This document shows, one piece after another, positions 8,102 through 16,608 of a DNA stretch of 35,281 nt. Position 1 is the first letter of the stretch. Every line of letters starts with the position of its first letter. The notes under the pieces were generated by a model. The model was not told where the DNA came from, did no database searches, and saw nothing but the letters and a program-made list of their open reading frames with translations. Position numbers and translations under genes: made by a program. Source of the DNA: Rhizobium sp. Root482 (GTDB lineage Bacteria; Pseudomonadota; Alphaproteobacteria; Rhizobiales; Rhizobiaceae); the NCBI RefSeq assembly GCF_001426565.1, contig NZ_LMFA01000014.1, positions 1-35,281 of the forward strand, in the 5' to 3' direction.

Positions 8102-8266
8102 GCCAGCCTCCGAATCCGCTTCTTTAATGATAAAGCGCTTCGCACCGCGAAATTTTTTCCGCTATGCTCCGTGAAACTTCTTTTAAATTGTTACTGACTG
8201 TGTTCATGTGTATAACGAAAATCACGGGTCGGAAACCCCTAAAAATGAAAAAAGGAGACTGAGGGG
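8102..8266. promoter_or_regulatory. Divergent promoter region of the virB operon and the nuclease-like arm
   Basis: These 165 bases separate two divergent operons and are AT-rich compared with their flanks, so promoters for both are expected here. I see ribosome sites for both starts (GGAGG for virB1, GGAG at 8254-8257 for the rightward gene). I also see a small inverted repeat GGGT-CGGAA-ACCC near 8226-8238 and CTTTA-TCAT-TAAAG near 8121-8134. I cannot assign -35 and -10 boxes with confidence. Confidence 0.5.
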
Positions 8267-8899
8267 ATGATAACATCATTGGTAACAAGGATTGCCGGCC
8301 GTCGGGCAGGCTTGGCTCTTCCAGCCATTCTGTGTGCCGCCCAGGCATGGGCTGGTGGCGCCGTCGATGCGGCCTATGTCAAATCGTTGGCAGCCCCCGG
8401 AAAGGCCGTTCTTGTTGTGGAGTACTACGATTCAGACGGAAACGTCGTGGATCGGAAGGGCTTCGCGTCGCCAAACGGGTTCCGTTCGAAGTCCCCGGTC
8501 GATATCGAGGTCGACGCCTCTCTTGACCTGCACCTTTATGGGCTGGAACCCTGCCGGGGTGAGATGGTCAATCGGAGGGAGGGTTACGCGGGTCACTGCG
8601 GTGACTATGCCCGCGAGCAACTCGAAATCTTGCTGGGATCGGCCAAGGTCATCTTTTGTCGCGCATTCCTGACCGAACAAAACGCGCGTCAGCAAGATGC
8701 GACCTGCTTTGGATATTACTATTACCCGGGCTCCCTCGACGCGGTTGATAATATCGAGGAGCGGCTTGTTTCGCTTGGAGCCCTTAGGCTGTCGAAGAGA
8801 ACGGATGGCACCTTGAAGCGGCCGGACCTCGCGGAGGCTGAAAGAATAGGAAGAAATGGCTTCGGAATGTGGGCCGACGCCAGGATCAAAGTCCAGTGA
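8267..8899 (+). CDS. Exported protein, possible SNase-like (thermonuclease) fold
   Basis: The 210-residue product has a twin-Arg-containing N-terminus and a signal peptide ending A-W-A (about residue 29), so it is exported. The central part (about 85-205) has the layout of staphylococcal-nuclease-like domains: L-H-L-Y-G-L-E-P-C followed by C-G-x-Y-A-R-E-Q-L-E-x-L-L, then a C-F-G-Y strand and a final G-F-G-M-W-A near the C-terminus. Active SNase enzymes have two Arg, a Glu and Asp ligands for calcium. I cannot place all of these, so it may be an inactive or divergent member. It is the first gene of the arm diverging from virB and may help DNA transfer, though this is inferred from position. 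GGAG lies nine bases before the ATG. Confidence 0.6.
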   Translation: MITSLVTRIAGRRAGLALPAILCAAQAWAGGAVDAAYVKSLAAPGKAVLVVEYYDSDGNVVDRKGFASPNGFRSKSPVDIEVDASLDLHLYGLEPCRGEMVNRREGYAGHCGDYAREQLEILLGSAKVIFCRAFLTEQNARQQDATCFGYYYYPGSLDAVDNIEERLVSLGALRLSKRTDGTLKRPDLAEAERIGRNGFGMWADARIKVQ

Positions 8900-9395
8900 G
8901 GGGGCAAGCGCGGGGTCGCGCGGTCTCGCCATGGCCGGCTTCAAGACGGCATCCGTCTGTTATCCCAGACTTGCGAAACGGAACCGTTTTTTCGGACGCG
9001 AGACGCCACCGACTGTATGGGAAATGCACTCCTCTTCCACGGCGCGGCCTTAAAGGGAAATGCCTCTGCCTCGAACGACCAAGAACCATGAACGATTACA
9101 GGGTCGCCCACAACACGGGCAGCGCGTCAAGATACGGATCGTCTGCACCCGCTTGGCCGGGGAAAAACCAGCTGCCCTCCACTCGTGTTCGACGCGCCCG
9201 GCGCGGACAACGTGATTTTGCCATGAGCATGACAACCGGGGTCATGGCTTCCATGGACCTGAAAGTCGAATGCCCCTCCATGCTCCCTATGAAACCTTGG
9301 TCAGGGAGGGACGAGGCCAGATAGAGGCTGCGGCTCATTGATGCGCTATCGGCGATCTGTCCGCCCGTGGCGCGAAGAAATAAAGGGATTCCCTC
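8900..9395. other. Stretch between the two nuclease-like genes, no supported gene
   Basis: No plus-strand frame here has a convincing start, ribosome site or recognisable product. A minus-strand frame (9096-9338, 80 codons) has fairly coding-like codon use but no recognised family, and it lies antisense within an otherwise rightward operon. The stretch may hold a decayed gene or simply a long spacer. Confidence 0.3.
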
Positions 9396-10064
9396 ATGAC
9401 TTGGAAGTCACTCTTCGCTGTTTCGGCGTTGCTCATTCCTTTGGCCCAGGGCGAAGCGGCCGATCTAACCGGCGACGTCGTGGTGAAATTGACGCCCGCC
9501 CCGAGGATCGTAAGCGGGCGGGTTGCCGTCATCGACGGACGCACATTGTGGTTTGCCAGTCGCCGCATGCTTGTGACGCTCAGGCAAATCGACAGCTGTG
9601 ATCTCCCGCAATGGGCTTTTGATCCGCGAGTGGCGGATAAAGAAAATGCTTTATACCCAGTGCCTTGTGGCAGTTTTGCGAAAGCCTGGTTGAAGCGTAC
9701 CATTGGCGACCGAGTGGTAAGATGTACGCTTGCAGCACAAGATTCCATGACTGCTGCGACGGGCACCTGCAAAGTCGCCGGTCGCGATCTCGCCTACGAA
9801 ATGCTGCGCGTTGGATGGGCAAGGCTCGCCACACCATTGCCGCGCGACAATCGGTATTTTGAAGCCCAGAGCCATGCCGTCGCGGCCCGTTACGGCATGT
9901 GGGCAACTTATGTGCTCGACATGTCCGAATGGCGCCGCAAGGCCATCGACAAGACTTTGGGGCGCCGGCCGATAGCTGACCTCAATCTTCTTTCCGAGCG
10001 CCGAAGCGAGGTCTCTCCGCCGTTTGCGGACGCTCGACGTCAACCGTCGCGTCGTGACCGGTAG
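9396..10064 (+). CDS. Exported SNase-like (thermonuclease family) protein
   Basis: The 222-residue product has a signal peptide ending G-E-A-A (about residue 22). A region related to staphylococcal-nuclease-like proteins follows: V-x-D-G-R-T-L-W-F near 47-55, M-L-V-T-L-R-Q-I-D-S-C near 58-69, P-C-G-S-F-A-K-A-W-L near 90-99, then A-Y-E-M-L-R-x-G-W-A-R-L and a final R-Y-G-M-W-A. The D-G-(D/R)-T-L and L-R-x-I-D pattern is the usual family signature, here with R in place of the usual second D. The C-terminal 40 residues are basic and polar. It sits with the T4SS and trbM-like genes, suggesting a periplasmic role in DNA transfer. Confidence 0.68.
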   Translation: MTWKSLFAVSALLIPLAQGEAADLTGDVVVKLTPAPRIVSGRVAVIDGRTLWFASRRMLVTLRQIDSCDLPQWAFDPRVADKENALYPVPCGSFAKAWLKRTIGDRVVRCTLAAQDSMTAATGTCKVAGRDLAYEMLRVGWARLATPLPRDNRYFEAQSHAVAARYGMWATYVLDMSEWRRKAIDKTLGRRPIADLNLLSERRSEVSPPFADARRQPSRRDR

Positions 10065-10092
10065 TTCCTTCTTCAGCCAATAACAATGCAGG

Positions 10093-10653
10093 GTGATCGC
10101 CGTGAAATACATCTTCCTATTCGTGTTCTCAGTTCTTTTCCCTCATTGCATGGCAGGGACTGCGAAAGCCGGTGAATGGGGCTGTGAGGTTCTGCTTTGT
10201 GCCGCATCCGCCAATCCGTCCTGGCACAGTGTCGAGAGCTGCCATCCGCCTATGGAAAAGCTGATATCGGCGATGAAGAGCCCGGGATTTTCCTGGCCCA
10301 CCTGCCCGGAAGGTGGGGCCGGCGAGCCCGGCTATGAGAAATACGCCGAGTGCCCGCCCGGGTGGAATCCGGCCAACGCAAGAGCACCGCAGGATCGGAT
10401 ACGGCCGCAAGAGCCGTCACAATGCGCGCGCACAGTGAAGAGATGCAAAAGCAGATACAGTCATTTTGGGAATTTAGGCGGACGTCGCCGTGAGACGACG
10501 AAAGATGGCGTCACACGGATTTTCTCCGGGAACAACTCCTGCATTTATCGAGAATACAAACGGCGCCCCTTGCGCACCGATCCCTATTATTTCGATATCC
10601 GCGATGACGCTACGGGGGAGCACGACCGCTACTGGTTCAGTCTGCAACCGTGA
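10093..10653 (+). CDS. TrbM-like exported protein
   Basis: TrbM (KikA-like) proteins are small exported, cysteine-containing proteins encoded in conjugation regions; their biochemical role is poorly defined. This 186-residue product has a hydrophobic leader (about 5-25), then W-G-C-E-V-L-L-C, a conserved-looking C-x-P-P-M-x-K-L-I segment and F-S-W-P-T-C-P. This Cys pattern matches the TrbM family. The C-terminal half is basic and unlike shorter family members. The start is GTG at 10093, or the GTG at 10102. It follows the second nuclease-like gene by 28 bases. Confidence 0.68.
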   Translation: MIAVKYIFLFVFSVLFPHCMAGTAKAGEWGCEVLLCAASANPSWHSVESCHPPMEKLISAMKSPGFSWPTCPEGGAGEPGYEKYAECPPGWNPANARAPQDRIRPQEPSQCARTVKRCKSRYSHFGNLGGRRRETTKDGVTRIFSGNNSCIYREYKRRPLRTDPYYFDIRDDATGEHDRYWFSLQP

Positions 10654-10760
10654 CGGGTTGGCTCCGATAGAGCATTGCTCTTCGCACCAGCTAGTCTGTG
10701 GAAGTGCGTAGCCATCCAACTACATGATAATGTATGACGGGTGGATTGCCGCTTGGATGA

Positions 10761-11246
10761 ATGAGTATGACGACGAAACTGAATAATCACATAGCCGAGT
10801 TGGGTCTGGTAAAGACGTCAGATCCCGAAAACGAGAAACCTCTCTACCGACGGGAGGGCCTCGACGGGACCTCAACGTTCGAAGATCTCGATACAAAAAT
10901 CGGTGAGGCGCTAAGGGCTTGTCGCCAGGACAAAAATCTCAGCAGGGCTGACCTTGCAACGCTCGTCGGGTTGAGCGAGCAAGTTTACGGCCGATATGAG
11001 CGCAACTCCTCCAAGATGCACGTCAGCAGGCTGATTCACTTAAGTGAAGTTCTTGGGGTCTCACCGCTTACAATGCTGTTCTCCGCTGCTCCACACTTGT
11101 GGGGTACGACGCAGGAAGAAGCGGAGACGCGATTTCGTATGATCAAGTTTTTGGAGGATCTTCCCTTCGAGACAATGTCATCGATCGTCACGCTTCTTGA
11201 AACGGTCTCTGTTCTTCAAAATGGAGCTACTAAGCCTACCGAATGA
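10761..11246 (+). CDS. XRE-family helix-turn-helix regulator
   Basis: The 161-residue protein has a helix-turn-helix domain of the Cro/C1 type at about 46-105: A-L-R-A-C-R-(x)-L-S-R-A-D-L-A-T-L-V-G-L-S-E-Q-x-Y-G-R-Y-E-R, then L-x-x-L-S-E-V-L-G-V-S-P. The N-terminal 45 residues and the C-terminal helix region (about 115-155) are unassigned. It may control the conjugation arm upstream. ATG at 10761 and at 10767 are both possible. It ends face to face with a minus-strand gene at a shared hairpin. Confidence 0.85.
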   Translation: MSMTTKLNNHIAELGLVKTSDPENEKPLYRREGLDGTSTFEDLDTKIGEALRACRQDKNLSRADLATLVGLSEQVYGRYERNSSKMHVSRLIHLSEVLGVSPLTMLFSAAPHLWGTTQEEAETRFRMIKFLEDLPFETMSSIVTLLETVSVLQNGATKPTE

Positions 11247-11270
11247 CGATTTCGGTTCACCGAAAGTCAT
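11243..11270. terminator. Hairpin between convergent gene ends
   Basis: The inverted repeat ATGAC-(GA)-TTTCGG-TTCA-CCGAAA-GTCAT overlaps the stop codons of the XRE gene (11244-11246) and of the convergent small gene (11257-11259). It has an 11-bp stem with a 2-base bulge and a tetraloop. No T-tract follows on either strand, so it is at best a weak bidirectional terminator. Confidence 0.45.
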
Positions 11271-11595
11271 TGACGGATTCAAGAATGCTCGCCATCGTTT
11301 CAGCGTCGAAGGAGCTTTTCGTGCGTGCCAGGAAATGAACCAAATACATTAACTTGATCGATGCGCCACCGGCTGAAGCTGGTCGGTAATTGATGATTTT
11401 CTCGCGGATCATTTCTTCCTCGGCGACGACCTGCGTGAGACTACCGTAGCCTGGAATACTGTTGGTGTTTTGCTGTCGGAGAATTCCCACCAGACCGACA
11501 ATTCTCGCATGATGTGTCGTTAGCCGGAGCAGTTCCTCGCACGAACAGCTTCCCGACGGATCATCCTTGTTCAAGTTATGAGCCACGCATTGCAC
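11257..11595 (-). CDS. Hypothetical 112-residue protein downstream of the oxoamine synthase
   Basis: I do not recognise this product. It is soluble, has three cysteines near the N-terminus (residues 3, 17 and 19) and predicted helices, with no membrane segment. It starts with GTG 23 bases after the oxoamine synthase stop and reads in the same direction, so it is probably the last gene of that transcription unit. The ribosome site is weak (GAG-rich). Codon use is less GC-rich than its neighbours. A role next to the synthase is possible but unsupported. Confidence 0.5.
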   Translation of the reverse strand: MQCVAHNLNKDDPSGSCSCEELLRLTTHHARIVGLVGILRQQNTNSIPGYGSLTQVVAEEEMIREKIINYRPASAGGASIKLMYLVHFLARTKSSFDAETMASILESVNDFR

Positions 11596-11618
11596 CTCGC
11601 TCTCTGGCCCCTTATCGC

Positions 11619-12869
11619 TTAGACGGTCGTCTGGCGAAACTCTTCCTTCATCCGACTGATGGCTGCGGCCAACTCCGTGATCTGACGCTCAGTATGCGAG
11701 GCGGTTAAGCAGATCCGTAAACCCGCTTCCCCGCGCGGCACAGTCGGAAAGAAAATTGCCGAGGTGTAAAAACCCAGCTGAAGCAGTTCCCTTGCTGCTG
11801 CGACTGAAAGTAGCTCGTCACCCAATCGGATCGTTCGAATAGGAAGTTCCTTGGTCATGACGTGCGATGGCAGAAGTCGATCCAGTAGTTCAAGATTTCG
11901 CCTGAGCGCGCCTTGCCGATCGACCAGTTCCTTTGTCCGGTGGATGCGCGCCGACGCCTTGGCCGCCCCAATCGCTGCTGTGTTCATGGACGCCGAGAAC
12001 GCATGAGCGATTGCGAACCGTCTGAACAGGAGTTCCTGGGCGGCGCTTCCAAGCATCAGAATACCACCGGATGCACCAAAACCCTTGCCAAGCGATGCGG
12101 CGACGATAGTACGCTCTCCAATTTCGTTGAACACGGACCGGGCAAAGCCCGCGCCATTCTCCCCGAGAATGGAAATTCCGTGCGCATCATCGATGTAGAG
12201 GAATAAACCGTATTTTTGTTGAAGCATCCGCAGTTCGGCGATCGGAGCGCCTCCGCCCATCGAATAGGCACCATCACAAACATAGGCAACGGTCTTGTGA
12301 GAGCGGCATAGTGCCTCAAGCGCCGTAAGGTCATTGTGACGGATTGTTTCCACCCCCGTTTCCGCCGCGACGGCCGCCTTGTGATGTGCAAGTGTCGCAT
12401 GGGCAAGGCGGTCGAAAACGACAAGCGGCTTGTGACCTCCCGTCAGATGCCCTGAGGCAAGCAGCGGCAAAGCACTCATGTTTGCAGCCAGCACCGTCGT
12501 GAATGTCAGCACGCGCGCGCGAAACAAGTCGGAAAGATTGTCTTCGAGCTCTCCGAGTATGCCGAAATTGAGGCGGGTTCGCGCACAGGACCAATGCAAG
12601 GTACCGGAATCCTGGACTGCTTTTATTGCGCCAGCAACGATGTCGGGGTGATTATCGAGACCGAGATAGGAGCACCGGACGAAATCCACCACCTTCGGAC
12701 CATCAGGACCCAACTGTACGTTGCGGGCGCTAAGCGGCGTCGCGTAGATCGCCATAATGCCTTGATAGTGGGCCGCCTCGAAGTTCGGCGCCGCCGCATT
12801 TATCATGGCAGCGGTGTTGCGAAAGTGGGTTGGCCCGCCGCCTGTTGATGATCCGGGTATCACCGCCAT
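11619..12869 (-). CDS. Alpha-oxoamine synthase family PLP enzyme
   Basis: Family members condense an amino acid with an acyl-CoA (or acyl-ACP) and lose CO2, giving an alpha-aminoketone. They include 2-amino-3-ketobutyrate CoA ligase, BioF, 5-aminolevulinate synthase, serine palmitoyltransferase and the CqsA/LqsA autoinducer synthases. The 416-residue product has the fold-type I features: a C-S-Y-L-G-L substrate segment (66-71), a stacking-His candidate at 157, D-D-A-H-G (227-231), and Lys262 in A-S-L-G-K-G-F-G as the PLP-binding lysine. It is slightly longer than BioF or KBL at the N-terminus. No biotin, glycine-cleavage or lipid genes are nearby, so the substrate is open. A response-regulator gene precedes it by 103 bases. 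AAGGAG stands eight bases before ATG. Confidence 0.85.
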   Translation of the reverse strand: MAVIPGSSTGGGPTHFRNTAAMINAAAPNFEAAHYQGIMAIYATPLSARNVQLGPDGPKVVDFVRCSYLGLDNHPDIVAGAIKAVQDSGTLHWSCARTRLNFGILGELEDNLSDLFRARVLTFTTVLAANMSALPLLASGHLTGGHKPLVVFDRLAHATLAHHKAAVAAETGVETIRHNDLTALEALCRSHKTVAYVCDGAYSMGGGAPIAELRMLQQKYGLFLYIDDAHGISILGENGAGFARSVFNEIGERTIVAASLGKGFGASGGILMLGSAAQELLFRRFAIAHAFSASMNTAAIGAAKASARIHRTKELVDRQGALRRNLELLDRLLPSHVMTKELPIRTIRLGDELLSVAAARELLQLGFYTSAIFFPTVPRGEAGLRICLTASHTERQITELAAAISRMKEEFRQTTV

Positions 12870-12972
12870 AACACTCTCCTTGGCTATCCATGCTAGAGAA
12901 GGCCATGGGAGAATAAGAATGACAACGAAGCTTCCGTGAAGGAAAATTCAAGAATAATCAAACGGTACGGGT

Positions 12973-13683
12973 CTAGCGGTTATCCTCGGCGAGATCCGCC
13001 ACATATCCATTTGACCGGATCGTACGGATGACAGGCCGTCCAATGATCTTCTCCAGCACGCGGCGAAGTTTTGCAATATGAACATCGACGGTGCGCGCAT
13101 TGACGTGATGTTTGGCCGGCCAGGCCATATCGATCAGATCGTCGCGTGAAAGCACGCGCCCAGGGATTTCGAGTAACGGCTTTAACAACCGGAACTCGAT
13201 CGGACTGAGTTGCGCGCTGCTCGCGTTGCATCTGACAAGCCTGGTTTGCTCATCCACTTCCAAATCCCCAAAACGAAGGACCGGGCGAAGCGATGTCGGG
13301 GATAGGCCGGAGTTGGAGCTGGAAGGTGAAATAGCCCGCAGGTAGGAGAGTATTCTTTCTGGCGAAACGGGCCGCACAAAGCCCTCATCGATGCCCGCCT
13401 TTAAAAGGCGAAGGTAGTTTTGCTCGTGGCGCGCTCGAATCAGCGCAAGGAGAGGCAAACGCGCGGTCGATACGTTTGCCTTCAACGCATCGCAGAACGC
13501 CGTGACCTCATCGATATCGTCGCTGGTATCGACCAGAACAGCGATAATGGCTGGTAACTCAAATCCTGAAATGGTGGCAAGATCCTCAGCCAACGCGGTT
13601 CTGTACCCCGCAGCTGCGAGAATGTGGCTCATGAGCATGTAAAAATCTGGATCCTTGGAATGAATCAGTACGAGGTCGGTCAT
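12973..13683 (-). CDS. OmpR/PhoB-type response regulator with atypical receiver domain
   Basis: The 236-residue protein has an N-terminal receiver-like domain (about 1-118) and a C-terminal winged-helix DNA-binding domain (about 138-232) of the OmpR/PhoB class, with R-T-V-D-V-H-I-A-K-L-R-R-V-L and I-R-T-I-R-S-N-G-Y. Asp52 is in place for phosphorylation. The conserved Lys of the receiver is Arg (R104, in V-R-P), and the first acidic pair is largely lost (I-H-S-K-D-P-D). It may therefore work without phosphorylation. No sensor kinase is nearby. ATG 13683 is preferred over an upstream TTG because AAGGA lies nine bases before it. The gene lies between the binding-protein gene and the synthase gene, in the same direction. 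Confidence 0.82.
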   Translation of the reverse strand: MTDLVLIHSKDPDFYMLMSHILAAAGYRTALAEDLATISGFELPAIIAVLVDTSDDIDEVTAFCDALKANVSTARLPLLALIRARHEQNYLRLLKAGIDEGFVRPVSPERILSYLRAISPSSSNSGLSPTSLRPVLRFGDLEVDEQTRLVRCNASSAQLSPIEFRLLKPLLEIPGRVLSRDDLIDMAWPAKHHVNARTVDVHIAKLRRVLEKIIGRPVIRTIRSNGYVADLAEDNR

Positions 13684-13764
13684 AGAGATGATCCTTTTCA
13701 AGCGTGGCGATCGAACCGACTAATTGGGCTGGATGCCGATAAACCAGTCGGGTAGATCGCCCGT

Positions 13765-13777
13765 GTGCCTGTGGCAC
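13765..13777 (-). terminator. Short GC-rich hairpin after the binding-protein gene
   Basis: GTGCC-TGT-GGCAC forms a 5-bp stem directly after the stop codon of the importer's binding-protein gene. There is no clear T-tract. It may attenuate transcription into the response-regulator gene, but a chance hairpin cannot be excluded. Confidence 0.25.
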
Positions 13778-14847
13778 TAGCGCACCCACTCGTTCCAGCG
13801 CTTTAGTAGCAGCGGGGCGTTCGCGTTGATCCAGGTCGCATCAGGGATGATCACACTGTCTTTGATCTCTTCCGTGGTAGGCATCGACTCGCGCGCCTGG
13901 TCCGACATCAGCGCGATCGCCTGCGTACTCGGCGGCGTGCAGGAAAGAATGTCGCAAGCCTTCGCCTGGACGACGGGATTGTCGAGCCAAAACTCCACGA
14001 GCTTCAGCGCATTTTCCCGGTTGGGCGCGCCCTTGATGAGGGCAATCCTGTCCCCAACCAGAAATGACGCCTTGTAGGACCAGCCGATCGGCAATCCTTC
14101 ATTTTTCATAGCTCTCGCCCTCGTCAGCCAGATCTGGCCGACGTCATACTCCCCGTTGCGGAAGCCTTGCACGCTCTGATCACCCGTCTTCCACCAAAGT
14201 GTGACGTCGCCACGGATTTCATCGAGCTTGCAGAATGCTCGATCCACATCAAGCGGGAAAAGCTCGTCTTTCTTCACGCCGTCGGCCAACAGGGCTGCGG
14301 CGAGGACGCGCCAGGGATCGTCAAAGTTGGGAAATGCCCTGCCGCCGGGGAATTTAACCGTATCCCACATATCCGCCCATGTTGCGGGCGTCTCTTGCTG
14401 CTCGTCCTTTTCTCTATAGACCAGCAGTGTTGCAGTTGATTGCAGGAGCGCTCCTCCGGCCTGGCATGCGTTGCTGACGAGATCCGTCTTTGTCGAAAAG
14501 CGTTCGCAGAACGCAGTGAGGTCTTCGGTGACCTCGCGATGCGCGTCCGATGCCGCCTGGATTTCTCCCTCGAGATAAAGGTCCCAACTGACATTGTTCG
14601 ACTTGACCATCGCTGCGGCCTTGGCGCGCATTTCGGCATTTGTTGCCGAAACGATAGTGACCGCTATGCCCGTTTCCTTTGTGAAGGGATCGAACCAAGC
14701 CTCCTTCAGGGCGCGGTCATAGGCGCCGCCGGTTGAGGCGATGACGATCTGATCCTGAGCCGCCGCTAAACGTGCGGGCATGAACAGGGCGGCGACAACA
14801 ATAAGGCATGCCAGATTGCATGCGTGGGTTATCTGTCTCGATATCAT
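13777..14847 (-). CDS. Periplasmic binding protein of a polyamine/opine-type ABC importer
   Basis: The 356-residue product has a signal peptide ending A-A-A-Q (about residue 30) and the I-V-I-A-S-T-G-G-A-Y start typical of PotD/PotF-like (family 1, extracellular solute-binding) proteins. It is followed by W-D-P-F/x-x-E-T-G-I, D-L-Y-L-E-G and a W-A-D-M-W-D segment. It should deliver a cationic or amino substrate (polyamine, opine or amino acid derivative) to the permeases. The PotD acidic ligands cannot be placed confidently. It overlaps the upstream permease stop by four bases (ATGA), and GGAG lies eight bases before its ATG. It is the last of four importer genes. Confidence 0.9.
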   Translation of the reverse strand: MISRQITHACNLACLIVVAALFMPARLAAAQDQIVIASTGGAYDRALKEAWFDPFTKETGIAVTIVSATNAEMRAKAAAMVKSNNVSWDLYLEGEIQAASDAHREVTEDLTAFCERFSTKTDLVSNACQAGGALLQSTATLLVYREKDEQQETPATWADMWDTVKFPGGRAFPNFDDPWRVLAAALLADGVKKDELFPLDVDRAFCKLDEIRGDVTLWWKTGDQSVQGFRNGEYDVGQIWLTRARAMKNEGLPIGWSYKASFLVGDRIALIKGAPNRENALKLVEFWLDNPVVQAKACDILSCTPPSTQAIALMSDQARESMPTTEEIKDSVIIPDATWINANAPLLLKRWNEWVR

Positions 14848-15731
14848 AGGTGTTCTCCTGCAGGGTTTTTGGGGTTTCCGGATTTCGAAAGAAGCTGGAC
14901 GAAGCCGATTAGGAAAAGCGACGAAAGGACGATCACGGTGGATGCCGCTGCGATGACGGGCGTCAGGTTGAAGTCGATATCTTCGAACATCTTTCTGCCG
15001 ATGGACTTGCCCCCGACGTCCGAAATGAAGAAGGCGACGGTTGCCTCGTCGAACGAGGCAAGGAAGGAGAAGACGGCGCCCGAAGCGACGCCAGGCGCAA
15101 TGTTGGGCAATGTAACGTGGGAAAATGTTTGCGTCCGGTTGGCGCCGCAGTTCAGTGCTGCAAGCTCAAGCGCCGGATCAAGTCGCTGTAGTGCTGCCGT
15201 GACAGTGATCACCACGAAGGGCACGCCCAAAACGGTGTGGCCGATCAGAAAACCGATGAATGTTCCCGTCAGGTGCAATGGCGAGAATACAAGATAGAGA
15301 GCGACGCCGAGAACGATGTGGGGAACGATCATGGGACCGAGTGACAGCGCGTGCAGCGCTCCCTTTAAAGGCATGTCACCCCGCACAACAGCAAGTGACG
15401 TCATCGTGCCGACCACGGTCGCCGTTACCGATGTTGCAACGGCTATGCGTAGGCTGAACCAAGTGGCTGCCATCCAGTCAGGGTCAACAAAATACGCCAC
15501 ATACCACTTCAACGTGATGCCTTGCGGTGGGAACTGAAGATATGAGGTGGTGCTGAGCGACATGGGAATGATGATCAATGTCGGCAGAACCAGGAAAAAC
15601 AGGATGAGAGCAATAAGCACTCCCGCCAACAGGGTCAGGATGACCTGTTTTGCCGGTCGGCCTCGAGATCGATGGATGGCCGCAGGAACGAGGGCTGGTG
15701 CCCTCGCGTTGATGTTTCGGTCAATGAACAC
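14844..15731 (-). CDS. ABC importer permease, PotC-like
   Basis: The 295-residue protein has a short basic N-terminus and about six hydrophobic segments. The permease EAA-type loop E-L-A-A-L-N-C-G-A-N-R-T-Q-T-F-x-x-V-T-L-P lies near 195-220 and contacts the ATPase. It pairs with the PotB-like subunit as the second channel half. The start is GTG (15729-15731) with AAAGGA seven bases upstream, inside the end of the preceding permease gene (11-base overlap). Such overlaps indicate a fixed stoichiometric operon. Confidence 0.92.
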   Translation of the reverse strand: MFIDRNINARAPALVPAAIHRSRGRPAKQVILTLLAGVLIALILFFLVLPTLIIIPMSLSTTSYLQFPPQGITLKWYVAYFVDPDWMAATWFSLRIAVATSVTATVVGTMTSLAVVRGDMPLKGALHALSLGPMIVPHIVLGVALYLVFSPLHLTGTFIGFLIGHTVLGVPFVVITVTAALQRLDPALELAALNCGANRTQTFSHVTLPNIAPGVASGAVFSFLASFDEATVAFFISDVGGKSIGRKMFEDIDFNLTPVIAAASTVIVLSSLFLIGFVQLLSKSGNPKNPAGEHL

Positions 15732-16608
15732 TTTGAAATCCTTTGCTGAGCGAAAGGGCCCTGCGAAACAGGAAAACGATGATAAGAGTGAACGTTAGGA
15801 GGATGGTGGACAGCGCTGCTGCGAACGGCCAATCCAGCAAAACGGTCGTCTGCTGGCCTATCAGCGTCGCCATCAACATGGAGCCTGGCCCCCCGATCAA
15901 CGCCGGGGTGATATAGAAGCCCAGCGCGAGAACGAAGCAGAGAATACCTCCGGCGAAAACACCTGGGAGACTGAGGGGAAGTGTAATCAGCATGAACGTT
16001 CGAGCACGATCCGCGCCGAGATTGGCGGCGGCCCTAGCGAAATCCGGTGGGAGCGTTCTCAGCGTCGCGTAGATCGGTAGAATTGCGAAAGGCAACAGGA
16101 TATGGGTCATCCCCAGGATGACGGCGCCTTGCGTATAAAGTAGTTTCAGCGGCTGCTCCGTTAACCCCGCACCTTGCAGACTATCGTTGATGATGCCGTT
16201 TCGCTGCAAGAGGACAATCCACGCATACGATCTTATAAGGACCGAGGTCCAAAGGGGCACGAAAACGCAGGCAGCTGTGATAATGGCCGCTTTTCCCTTA
16301 AATCGCGTCATCGCGAATGCAACCGGATACCCAAGTACAAGACAAAAGACTGTGACCGCGGCCGCGGTCATCGCCGTCGTCGTCAGGACGCTGAGATAAA
16401 GAGGTTCCCCCCAGAGTCTGAGATAGCTCTCGGAGCCACTGGCAAAGCTGAGCGCCACGAGTTTGGAAACCGGGTAGAGAAAGCCAACTGCGAATGTCGC
16501 AAGCAGAGGCAGCGTCAGCAGCCACGAGGTAAGCGGTGCGTATCGACTTGCGTTGCGAGGACGAATAACAGTCACGAGCGCGCGTCGTGAGGATGGCTCG
16601 ATGTTCAT
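15721..16608 (-). CDS. ABC importer permease, PotB-like
   Basis: The 295-residue product begins with a basic tail, then six predicted membrane segments. It carries the EAA-like loop with F-A-R-A-A-A-N-L-G-A-D-R-A-R-T-F-M-L-I-T-L-P-L-S-L-P-G near 190-215. The family is the spermidine/putrescine/opine type (binding-protein-dependent inner-membrane component). ATG 16608 overlaps the ATPase stop as ATGA. Length and hydrophobic pattern are normal, with no frameshift. Confidence 0.92.
   Translation of the reverse strand: MNIEPSSRRALVTVIRPRNASRYAPLTSWLLTLPLLATFAVGFLYPVSKLVALSFASGSESYLRLWGEPLYLSVLTTTAMTAAAVTVFCLVLGYPVAFAMTRFKGKAAIITAACVFVPLWTSVLIRSYAWIVLLQRNGIINDSLQGAGLTEQPLKLLYTQGAVILGMTHILLPFAILPIYATLRTLPPDFARAAANLGADRARTFMLITLPLSLPGVFAGGILCFVLALGFYITPALIGGPGSMLMATLIGQQTTVLLDWPFAAALSTILLTFTLIIVFLFRRALSLSKGFQSVH

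Noticed and set aside
9096..9338. Minus-strand frame of 80 codons between the two nuclease-like genes, with coding-like codon use
   Set aside because: It has no recognised product, lies antisense in a rightward operon and has no clear ribosome site. It is recorded only as part of the gene-free stretch.
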